Shown here piece by piece: positions 1 through 6,512 of a DNA stretch of 14,451 bases (positions are counted from its first letter, which is position 1; each line of letters starts with the position of its first letter). This DNA comes from JAGNZR01 sp051648485. GTDB lineage: Bacteria; Fusobacteriota; Fusobacteriia; Fusobacteriales; Fusobacteriaceae. A program made the translations under genes and the position numbers. The stretch covers positions 1 to 14,451 of the forward strand of contig JBOFFH010000089.1 of the NCBI GenBank assembly GCA_051648485.1, read 5' to 3'. The notes beneath the pieces are model-generated. The model was not told the DNA's origin. It was given only the letters and a program-made list of their open reading frames with translations, and searched no databases.

Positions 1-329
1 GAAACTCCAACCGCGATTCTATCTCCTTCTTCTACCATATTATATTCATGCATAGCTTGTCCTACTGGACTAAAAATAGATTTGCTGAATCCTTCATTTT
101 CTATGTAAGCAAGTATTTCATTTTCTCTTAAATGCTCCAATTCTATTTTTGTTCCTAAAATTTTTTCTAAAGTTCTCAAAGCCTTTAAACGTTTTTTATC
201 TGAATATTTTAAAATAGTTATTGTATTTTCTTTTTTATTTTCTACTATAATTTCAGTTTCTTCTACTATAAGTTTGAAGTTTTCAACTTTTATTCCATTC
301 AAGTCAGCCATTTCCATTATGCTAATCAT
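1..329 (-). CDS. TtcA-like PP-loop ATPase, second tandem copy (5' part only)
   Basis: This is the N-terminal 109 codons of a gene that runs off the left edge. The last visible residues, GDRIAVGV, line up exactly with the start of the PP-loop in the neighbouring 322-1170 gene (GDKIAVGVSGGKDS), so the missing part should begin with the ATP-binding loop. By family this suggests a TtcA-type tRNA thiolation or related PP-loop enzyme. I chose the ATG at 329-327, which overlaps the upstream stop (ATGATTAG) and has AAAGGATGG just before it. In-frame ATGs at 317 and 311 are alternatives. About 85 residues of unrecognised, charged sequence precede the PP-loop region, longer than in the neighbour. The 8-nt overlap implies translational coupling. 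The PP-loop itself is outside the window, so the catalytic assignment is an inference from the neighbour's sequence. Confidence 0.75.
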   Translation of the reverse strand, partial: MISIMEMADLNGIKVENFKLIVEETEIIVENKKENTITILKYSDKKRLKALRTLEKILGTKIELEHLRENEILAYIENEGFSKSIFSPVGQAMHEYNMVEEGDRIAVGV

Positions 330-1170
330 TTTGACCATCCTTTTTATTTCCACGAGTGTATCCTAGAACATAATCTAAATTTATATTTTTCATAGAGTTG
401 AAAATACTCTGCTTGATGTTACTATTAGTATTTTCAAAAGTTTTAAGAAGATTTTTAATTTCTTTTCTTTTCGAATCGACTTTACCAGCTTCTATTGGGC
501 ATCCACAAGCCATAGCTTGAATTTCATTAGTTTCCATAAAATCTATTATATCCTTTTCATGTATATTGATAAGAGGACGTATAAGTTGTAGTCTTCCACT
601 TGTGGAATCTACTTTAGGTATCATCGTTTTTATAGTTCCCGCATAGAACATATTCATAACCGTAGTTTCTACCAAATCATCCAAGTGATGACCTAATGCT
701 AACTTATTAAATCCTAACTCTTCAACCTTTTTATAAAGAACTCCACGACGCATTTTAGCACATAAAAAACAAGGACTCTCAGGTGAAGATTCAAAAGCTA
801 TCTCCCAAACATTGGCATCAAAAATTTCACAATCGATCTCTAACTCTTTTAAATTTTCTTTGAATGCACCTAGATCCATAGATCCAAAGCCAGGATTCAT
901 AGAAATAAAAGTAATTTCGAAATTTTTGCTACGATTTTTTTTAAACTCTTGAAAAAGTTTAGCTAAAAGTAAACTATCTTTTCCACCTGAAACTCCAACT
1001 GCTATTTTATCTCCATCTTCAATCAGATTAAAATCTGTAATAGCCTTTACAAATTTTTTCCAGATTTTTTTTCGATACAGTGTTTTTATTGACTCTTCAA
1101 CTTTTTCGGCTTTGCTGAGAATTTTTTCCCCTTTTACTGCACCATTCTCTATAACTTTTAAATTTTTCAT
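322..1170 (-). CDS. TtcA-like tRNA 2-thiocytidine synthetase family protein
   Basis: A 282-residue PP-loop ATPase of the TtcA/TilS superfamily. TtcA adenylates C32 of certain tRNAs and replaces its oxygen with sulfur, using a [4Fe-4S] cluster. Visible motifs are the PP-loop SGGKDS at 61-66, a CxxC (C134, C137, in CFLCAKMRRG, close to the TtcA motif CSLCSRLRRG), GHHLDD at 160-165, and a third cysteine site, ACGCP, with C222 and C224. In E. coli TtcA the third site reads PCNLC, so the spacing differs here. The start ATG is preceded by AAAGGAG with good spacing. A promoter lies just upstream and the next gene overlaps by 8 nt, giving a two-gene operon of paralogues. Family membership is clear. 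Whether it modifies C32 or another substrate is not certain, because many TtcA-family paralogues are uncharacterised. Confidence 0.85.
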   Translation of the reverse strand: MKNLKVIENGAVKGEKILSKAEKVEESIKTLYRKKIWKKFVKAITDFNLIEDGDKIAVGVSGGKDSLLLAKLFQEFKKNRSKNFEITFISMNPGFGSMDLGAFKENLKELEIDCEIFDANVWEIAFESSPESPCFLCAKMRRGVLYKKVEELGFNKLALGHHLDDLVETTVMNMFYAGTIKTMIPKVDSTSGRLQLIRPLINIHEKDIIDFMETNEIQAMACGCPIEAGKVDSKRKEIKNLLKTFENTNSNIKQSIFNSMKNINLDYVLGYTRGNKKDGQND

Positions 1171-1220
1171 AACTCTCCTTTGATATCAAAATACAGAGTG
1201 AAAATTTCTGTTCAATTAAT

Positions 1221-1249
1221 ATTATACATTTTTTTATAGTTTTTAGCAA
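1221..1249 (-). promoter_or_regulatory. Sigma-70-type promoter for the TtcA-like gene pair
   Basis: On the minus strand TTGCTA (1249-1244) is followed by a 17-nt spacer and a perfect TATAAT (1226-1221). It sits directly downstream of the terminator of the preceding operon and about 50 nt before the start codon at 1170, which fits a separate transcription unit. Confidence 0.75.
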
Positions 1250-1250
1250 T

Positions 1251-1277
1251 TAAAAAGTCACCCATCTCTGAGTGACT
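1251..1277 (-). terminator. Intrinsic terminator of the yggS-sepF-PP-loop operon
   Basis: On the minus strand AGTCACTC - AGAGAT - GGGTGACT forms an 8-bp stem (one G-T wobble) with a 6-nt loop, followed at once by TTTTT. It lies 12 nt after the stop codon of the 1290-2351 gene. Confidence 0.88.
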
Positions 1278-1289
1278 CAAATCGTTTTA

Positions 1290-2351
1290 TTAAATATCTG
1301 CTGACTGTTTTTTGTGACTTTTTTGACCATTTGGATTACTACGTTTTTTTCCTTCTTTTTGATACTCTTTCATAAATTCTTCTATTTTAGGAATATCTAT
1401 AGCTGGAATAGTCATTTTTTCGTTATCTAGCAACATACTTACTTCTCTATTACCTTTAACTTTAGAATAACGAGAAAAAAATTGACAAGCTAAATTAACT
1501 TCTTCTTCTGAAAACTCACCAAACATTGCAATTACTGGTCCTGGAGTGTCAAAAGCACGAATCAAATGATCAGCTGTATTTTCATACTCCATAACTTTGT
1601 GATTTCCATCATTATCTCTTCCTACGAAAATATAGTTTCCAGGTGTGAAACGAAAAACTCTAGATACTTTTGTTAGATAAAACAGATGACTAAACTCATT
1701 GTCCAGTACCCCATCATCTTTAAATTGAGAAAGTTTTTTTGAATAATCCACATCTGTTAAAAGACATCCTCCACCAGGGCTTGGATACTCGACTATATTA
1801 TATTTTTCCATTAAATCCATTTGATATTTTCTACTACGTCCTTCTATATTTAGAAGTTCATTACGGTTAATCCAACCTAATTCTTCTGGTTTAGAAATCT
1901 CTAAAAGCTTAGCTGAAAGTGGACGTACTATGTAATCTCCCATTCCAGAAAGTTCTTTTACTCTTTGAAGAGCTTGAGCATTTTGTGACATTGGACGTTG
2001 ACCTAACACCTCTCCTGAAATTAAAAAATCTGCACCATATTTTTCCATAAGCTCGCCTGCCACTTTAAACATAAGTGAATGACAATCTATGCACGGATTC
2101 ATATTTTTTCCATATCCAAATACAGGATCTTTTACAATATTCATATGACGATTTTTAAAATTTACATACTCTAGTTGAACTCCCAATTGTTGTGCCATTT
2201 TTTCTGCTTTTTCATTTTTTCCACCAAAAAAGTGAGAAACAAAGTTTAAAGCTATTACTTCCACACCTTGATCTTTTATTAGTTTTATAGCTAGAGCACT
2301 ATCCAATCCACCAGAAAATAGTGCCAACGCACGAATTTGCTTTTTTTCCAT
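1290..2351 (-). CDS. ThiI/MnmA-like PP-loop tRNA thiolation protein with C-terminal NFACT-R-type domain
   Basis: This 353-residue protein has a PP-loop SGGLDS at 13-18, a CxxC pair at C87/C90 (in NPCIDCH) and a further cysteine, C196, in SPGGGC. The pattern matches ThiI/MnmA-related tRNA sulfurtransferases that use ATP to activate a uridine. About residues 220-310 (YIFVGRDNDGNHKV and onward) resemble the NFACT-R_2 RNA-binding module known to be fused to ThiI-like PP-loop domains. This was recognised by eye, not by a profile search. The last 16 residues are strongly basic, suggesting RNA contact. The classical ThiI THUMP and rhodanese domains are absent. The start ATG has AAGGAGTT upstream. 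The gene follows sepF after 31 nt and precedes a terminator. The exact modified base is unknown. 4-thiouridine or 2-thiouridine chemistry is an inference. Confidence 0.8.
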   Translation of the reverse strand: MEKKQIRALALFSGGLDSALAIKLIKDQGVEVIALNFVSHFFGGKNEKAEKMAQQLGVQLEYVNFKNRHMNIVKDPVFGYGKNMNPCIDCHSLMFKVAGELMEKYGADFLISGEVLGQRPMSQNAQALQRVKELSGMGDYIVRPLSAKLLEISKPEELGWINRNELLNIEGRSRKYQMDLMEKYNIVEYPSPGGGCLLTDVDYSKKLSQFKDDGVLDNEFSHLFYLTKVSRVFRFTPGNYIFVGRDNDGNHKVMEYENTADHLIRAFDTPGPVIAMFGEFSEEEVNLACQFFSRYSKVKGNREVSMLLDNEKMTIPAIDIPKIEEFMKEYQKEGKKRSNPNGQKSHKKQSADI

Positions 2352-2382
2352 AATTTTAACTCCTTATTATCAATCTTCTAGA

Positions 2383-2874
2383 CTACATATCATTTCTATA
2401 AGTCTTTTCATTCAAATCTTTTTTTCCAGCATAATGAACTTTCGAATTTTTAGGCACTGCTGTATATACTTTTTTATTGATTTCTAGAAAAGTAGCTCCT
2501 TTTATCAACATAGCTCCCATTAAAAAATCCATCATTCTTTGAGCCGTCTCAGTATCCAAATACTCTAAATTCAAAGTTATCATTTGATCATTTTTTATGT
2601 ATCTAGCTATTTTTTTACAATCACTAAAATTTTTAGGATCGAAAAATACAGTTTGAAAAGGTTCGTTACTTTCATCCTCATCCATATTTTTTTCAGGTGT
2701 CTCTAAAATCCCTTTATCAATTTCTAATTCTTTTTTAAAAGGTTTAGATTCTTTTATTTTTGTTTCTTTTTCTGCTTCTAAAGCCGATTCCTCTATCTCT
2801 ACACCCTCTAAATTATCATGAATTTCCTCTATTCCTAAAAATTCTTTTACACCATTGAAAAATTTCTTTGCCAT
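2383..2874 (-). CDS. sepF: Cell division protein SepF
   Basis: A 163-residue protein with the layout of SepF, the FtsZ-bundling membrane anchor of the division septum. The N terminus (MAKKFFNGVKEFLGI) can form the short amphipathic membrane-binding helix. Residues 18-72 are a charged, acidic linker. The C-terminal core (about 75-150) carries the family pattern FDPKNFSDCKKIARYIK, ITLNLEYLD and AQRMMDFLMGA. Length is normal (about 150-180). The start is fixed by AAGGAG 7 nt upstream, and this SD overlaps the stop codon of yggS (TAAGGAG). The yggS-sepF order matches the ylmE-ylmF pair of Gram-positive division clusters. The following gene is a tRNA thiolation enzyme rather than ylmG or ylmH. The family assignment is strong. 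The role in division is taken from Bacillus and cyanobacterial homologues. Confidence 0.9.
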   Translation of the reverse strand: MAKKFFNGVKEFLGIEEIHDNLEGVEIEESALEAEKETKIKESKPFKKELEIDKGILETPEKNMDEDESNEPFQTVFFDPKNFSDCKKIARYIKNDQMITLNLEYLDTETAQRMMDFLMGAMLIKGATFLEINKKVYTAVPKNSKVHYAGKKDLNEKTYRNDM

Positions 2875-2885
2875 TATCCAGCTCC

Positions 2886-3557
2886 TTATTCGAATATTTT
2901 TGTCCCTACTCTTATCATTGTAGCTCCTTCTTCTAGAGCTATTTTATAATCATTACTCATACCCATAGAAAGTTCTTTTAACTCTCCTTTAAAATACTGA
3001 TTGTTCAAATCTTCTTTTATGTTTTTAAGTTTTTTGAAAATTGTTCTTAAAACTTCGGTATCTTCAGTATGGGGTGCCATTGTCATCAGTCCAACTATTT
3101 TTAAATTTTTTAGTTTTAAATATTCAGGGATTTCCTCAATGAGTTTATCCAATTTATACCCCTCTTTAGATTCTTCTCCTGCTATATTTATTTCCAAAAG
3201 TCCCTCTATAACTCTATCTAATTTAGATCCTTGCTTGTTTATCTCTTCTGCTAAAGAAAACTTATTGACTGAATGAATCAATTTTACATAACTAGCAATA
3301 TATTTTACCTTATTTTTCTGTAAATTTCCAATAAAATGCCAATTCACTTCTGCTTTTTTTTCTAAAAAATACTCATGTTTTTTCTCTAGAAGTTGAACTC
3401 TGTTTTCACCTAAATTTTTTATTCCTGCTTCTAGCACAATTTCTGTAGTAGAATTATCACTGTACTTAGTCACAGCTATAAGTTTTACTTTTTCAGGATA
3501 TTGAGAAATATTCTCTATATCTCTTAGTATTTCTTCTATGTTATTTTTTATACTCAC
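2886..3557 (-). CDS. yggS: YggS/YlmE family pyridoxal-phosphate homeostasis protein
   Basis: A 223-residue member of the PLPBP family (E. coli YggS, Bacillus YlmE), a single-domain alanine-racemase-like TIM barrel that binds PLP and buffers vitamin B6 and amino-acid pools without known catalysis. The PLP lysine is K31 in AVTKYS, and the C-terminal signature SMGMSNDYKIAL...VGTKIF is intact. I place the start at GTG 3557-3555, giving MSIKNNIEEIL, which matches the usual N terminus. AGGAGG lies 4 nt upstream. The longer frame from ATG 3590 begins inside the promoter and could not be transcribed from it. First gene of the yggS-sepF-PP-loop operon. Confidence 0.93.
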   Translation of the reverse strand: MSIKNNIEEILRDIENISQYPEKVKLIAVTKYSDNSTTEIVLEAGIKNLGENRVQLLEKKHEYFLEKKAEVNWHFIGNLQKNKVKYIASYVKLIHSVNKFSLAEEINKQGSKLDRVIEGLLEINIAGEESKEGYKLDKLIEEIPEYLKLKNLKIVGLMTMAPHTEDTEVLRTIFKKLKNIKEDLNNQYFKGELKELSMGMSNDYKIALEEGATMIRVGTKIFE

Positions 3558-3561
3558 ATAT

Positions 3562-3567
3562 CCTCCT
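3562..3567 (-). promoter_or_regulatory. Shine-Dalgarno site deciding the GTG start of yggS
   Basis: A perfect AGGAGG on the minus strand ends 4 nt before GTG 3557. It supports the GTG over the in-frame ATG 33 nt further upstream. Confidence 0.8.
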
Positions 3568-3581
3568 GAATAGTTTATTAC

Positions 3582-3610
3582 ATTATACAACTAAGTAGTT
3601 AAGTATTCAA
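3582..3610 (-). promoter_or_regulatory. Promoter of the yggS-sepF operon with an internal palindrome
   Basis: TTGAAT (3610-3605), a 17-nt spacer and TATAAT (3587-3582) on the minus strand form a near-consensus sigma-70 promoter. The expected start of transcription lies about 18 nt before the GTG codon. The spacer holds AACTACTTAGTT (3600-3589), an inverted repeat with arms AACTA and TAGTT around a 2-nt centre. The same element occurs in the ybaB promoter, so an operator is possible. Confidence 0.8.
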
Positions 3611-3625
3611 CATATAATTATTTCA

Positions 3626-4720
3626 TTATATCAGTTCTTCTATTACATCATTGGCAAAAAAGACTCCTTTTTTCGTCAATATATAATTGTCATTATTTTT
3701 TTTCAAATAACCTCTTTCTTTCAAGTTTTCAAAAATTTTTAAATCTTGGGTATATGGAACTACTCCCTCTTCCAGAAGACGAAGCCCCATCATATATTTA
3801 TAAGATTTTATGCTTTCTTTGTCTTGAATCTCCTCTTCCATTCTTGGGAGAATATTTTTTTCTAAACTATTCAAATAGAAATTCAAATCTTCACTATTTT
3901 TATACCTGATACCATCGATATATCCAGAAGCTCCTACTCCCACTCCTAAATACTCTTCGTTATGCCAATATTTTTTATTGTGCTTTGATTCATAACCTGG
4001 TTTGGCAAAATTAGAAATTTCATAATGAATATATCCTGCTTCTTCAGCTTTATTTATTATTCTTTGGAACATATCTGCTTCCAAGTCTTCCTCTGTTATT
4101 TTTAATTCACCTTTTTCAAGTTTTTCATAAAATACTGTTTTTTCCTCCCAAATAAGAGAATAAATTGAAAAATGTTCTGGGTTCAGTTCAAAAAGTGTGT
4201 CTAGATCCTTGTCTAAATCTTCTATATTTTGATTAGGAGTTGAAAACATTAAATCTAAGCTCAAATTTTCAAATCCTACTTCCCTAGCACAATTATATGT
4301 TTCTATTGCTTTGGATCTGTTATGTTGTCGACCCAAAATTTTTAAAGTTTCAGGATTAAAACTTTGGACTCCTATGCTTAAACGATTGATTCCTATTTCT
4401 TTGAATTTCTTAAGTTTCTCTTTATCTACTGTTCCTGGATTTACTTCTAAAGTTACTTCTTTTTCATCTTCTAGGCTCAAATGTTTTAAAATCTCACTTA
4501 TCCATTCTGGATCTAAAATAGAAGGAGTCCCTCCACCAAAATAGACCGTATTAAAAGTTTTTGATTCTTTTTTTAAATAAAGTACCAATTCTTTCTCCAA
4601 AGCTTCAGAGTAATTTTTTCTTTCTTCCGGCTGAGTTCCTGAAAAAGATAAAAAATCACAATAATTACATTTTTTCAAACAAAAAGGAACGTGAATATAT
4701 ACTCCACAATTTTTTTTCAT
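3626..4720 (-). CDS. hemW: HemW-type radical SAM protein (heme chaperone family)
   Basis: A 364-residue radical SAM protein of the HemW/HemN-like family. The cluster-binding motif is C14-x3-C18-x2-C21 (FCLKKCNYC), preceded by the family's YIHVPF, and GGGTPS follows at 62-67 for SAM binding. The SIGVQSF and YEISNFAKPG segments are typical of HemW, which binds heme and inserts it into respiratory enzymes. True HemN has an extra cysteine after the CxxxCxxC site, whereas here F23 follows C21-D22, so HemW is the better call than coproporphyrinogen dehydrogenase. Older annotations call such proteins oxygen-independent coproporphyrinogen III oxidase. The start ATG has AAAGGAG 5 nt upstream. It lies only 12 nt from the terminator of the preceding operon, with no room for a separate promoter between them. 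Confidence 0.88.
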   Translation of the reverse strand: MKKNCGVYIHVPFCLKKCNYCDFLSFSGTQPEERKNYSEALEKELVLYLKKESKTFNTVYFGGGTPSILDPEWISEILKHLSLEDEKEVTLEVNPGTVDKEKLKKFKEIGINRLSIGVQSFNPETLKILGRQHNRSKAIETYNCAREVGFENLSLDLMFSTPNQNIEDLDKDLDTLFELNPEHFSIYSLIWEEKTVFYEKLEKGELKITEEDLEADMFQRIINKAEEAGYIHYEISNFAKPGYESKHNKKYWHNEEYLGVGVGASGYIDGIRYKNSEDLNFYLNSLEKNILPRMEEEIQDKESIKSYKYMMGLRLLEEGVVPYTQDLKIFENLKERGYLKKNNDNYILTKKGVFFANDVIEELI

Positions 4721-4732
4721 TTTTCTCCTTTG

Positions 4733-4769
4733 AAAAAAAGAGGAGAAGAAAAAATTCTCCCCCTTTTTT
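4733..4769 (-). terminator. Intrinsic terminator after the phosphoglucomutase gene
   Basis: On the minus strand an A-run plus GGGGGAGAA pairs with TTCTCCTC plus a T-run across a 7-nt loop (TTTTTTC). The G/C core includes G-T wobbles, and seven T residues follow. The hairpin starts inside the stop codon region of the mutase gene and ends one base before the hemW Shine-Dalgarno region. Confidence 0.8.
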
Positions 4770-6484
4770 TATTTACAATTACAATCTATAAAAGCCTCAA
4801 AGTTTTTAATTGTTTCTGACAATTTTTCATTAGCAGCTATTTCTGTTTTTCCATCTACACCATAGTAGTATTTTAATTTTGGTTCTGTTCCAGATGGTCT
4901 TGCTGTTATATGTGTTCCATCTTCTAAAACAAATTGAATTACATCTGATTTAGGTAGATCTAAAGTTATAATTTCTGATGTAATTAGATTTTTTTCGAAT
5001 TTATTAGTATAATCACGGAAACACTTTACATTTTTTCCAATTAAAGTTTTCTCTTCTTTTTGATTTTTTAAAAAATTCATAATTTTTGAAATTTCAGCCA
5101 TTCCATCTTTACCTTTTTTAGTTATAGCTGTTATTCCTTCACAGTAGTATCCATATTTCTCATAAAGTTTATGCAACTCTTTTAAAATAGAAGTCCCATT
5201 TGCCTCGTAACTAGCTGCCATTTCTACTATTAGCATAGTTGTCACAACTGCATCCTTATCTCTTGCATGAGTTCCTACTAAATATCCATAAGATTCTTCA
5301 AATCCAAATAAATATTCCCCGTCTAACTCTTTAGTTTCAAATTGACGAATCTTTTCTCCTATAAATTTAAACCCAGTTAAAGTACGGAATATTTTTACAC
5401 CTTTATCCTTAGCTACTCTATCTAACATAGGTGTTGAAACTATTGTAGAAATTACTGCTGCATTAGTTGGAATATTTTTTCTATTTTCCAAAATATAGTT
5501 CATAAGTAAAAGTCCCATTTGATTTCCATTTGGATACACCCAAACTCCATTTTCTGATTTAACTGCTATTCCTATTCTATCTGCATCTGGGTCATTGGCC
5601 ATAGCTATTGTTGCACCAACTTTTTCAGCTAATTCTATTCCTAATTTAAATACAGCTGGATCCTCTGGATTAGCATATGGACAAGTTGGGAACATTCCAT
5701 CAGGTTCTCTTTGCTCAGGAACTGTGTACACACTATTATATCCCATCTCTTTTAAAACTCTTTCCACTGGTCTGCAACCTGTTCCGTGAAGTGGAGAGTA
5801 TACTACTTTAAATTCAGATTTTCTAGGTATATCTAGATTTAACGCTTGAGTTTTTACTGCTTCAATATATGCAGAATCTATAGATTTATCTATTGTCATT
5901 ATTAAATCTGAAGCCTCTACCAATTTAATTTGATTGAACTCAGTTACTGCCTCTACTTCATTTACTATTCCAGAAGCTTGAGGTTCAACCAATTGTCCTC
6001 CGTCATTCCAGTAAACTTTGTATCCGTTGTATTCTTGAGGATTGTGAGAAGCTGTAATCACTATTCCAGCTGTACAATTTAAATGACGAACTGCAAAAGA
6101 AAGTTCTGGTGTAGATCTTAAACTTTGGAATACATAAGCCTTTATTCCATTAGCAGCTAAAACTTTTGCTGCATTTTCAGCATATTCAGTAGATCCTATT
6201 CTACAGTCATAAGCAATAGCCACAGATTTTAAACCACTCACATTGGCATTTATATAATTAGCAAGTCCTTGAGTAGCTTTTCTTATTACATACTTATTTA
6301 TACGATTGCTTCCAACTCCTCTAACTCCACGAATTCCACCTGTTCCAAAAGATAAATCAGTGTAAAATCTATCCTCTATCTCAGCAGAATTTTCAGCAAT
6401 AGTTTTTAACTCTTCACGATCAATAACATCTATATACTCGTTATTTAACCAAAGGTTGTATTTGTCTCTAATCATTTTTTCCAT
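4769..6484 (-). CDS. Phosphoglucomutase/phosphomannomutase (alpha-D-phosphohexomutase family)
   Basis: A 571-residue, full-length member of the alpha-D-phosphohexomutase superfamily, closest in size and motifs to bacterial PgcA-type phosphoglucomutases. It interconverts glucose-6-phosphate and glucose-1-phosphate and perhaps the mannose forms. Four signatures are present: the catalytic serine loop TASHNP (S146), the metal loop NDPDADRIG (D298, D300, D302), the sugar-specificity loop GFEES (394-398), and the phosphate-binding RPSGTEPKLKYY near the C terminus. GFEES fits either glucose or mannose substrates, so specificity is not settled. The SD AAGGGGAG precedes the chosen ATG. A second in-frame ATG lies three codons in. 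It is the last gene of the run from the acyltransferase. With galU upstream it would supply UDP-glucose. Confidence 0.92.
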   Translation of the reverse strand: MEKMIRDKYNLWLNNEYIDVIDREELKTIAENSAEIEDRFYTDLSFGTGGIRGVRGVGSNRINKYVIRKATQGLANYINANVSGLKSVAIAYDCRIGSTEYAENAAKVLAANGIKAYVFQSLRSTPELSFAVRHLNCTAGIVITASHNPQEYNGYKVYWNDGGQLVEPQASGIVNEVEAVTEFNQIKLVEASDLIMTIDKSIDSAYIEAVKTQALNLDIPRKSEFKVVYSPLHGTGCRPVERVLKEMGYNSVYTVPEQREPDGMFPTCPYANPEDPAVFKLGIELAEKVGATIAMANDPDADRIGIAVKSENGVWVYPNGNQMGLLLMNYILENRKNIPTNAAVISTIVSTPMLDRVAKDKGVKIFRTLTGFKFIGEKIRQFETKELDGEYLFGFEESYGYLVGTHARDKDAVVTTMLIVEMAASYEANGTSILKELHKLYEKYGYYCEGITAITKKGKDGMAEISKIMNFLKNQKEEKTLIGKNVKCFRDYTNKFEKNLITSEIITLDLPKSDVIQFVLEDGTHITARPSGTEPKLKYYYGVDGKTEIAANEKLSETIKNFEAFIDCNCK

Positions 6485-6512
6485 TTTTTTCTCCCCTTAT
6501 CTTTTTATATTT

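Noticed and set aside
3558..3590. N-terminal extension of YggS from ATG 3590
   Set aside because: The ATG falls in the promoter's spacer/-10 region, the extension does not match the family, and a perfect SD serves the GTG at 3557.
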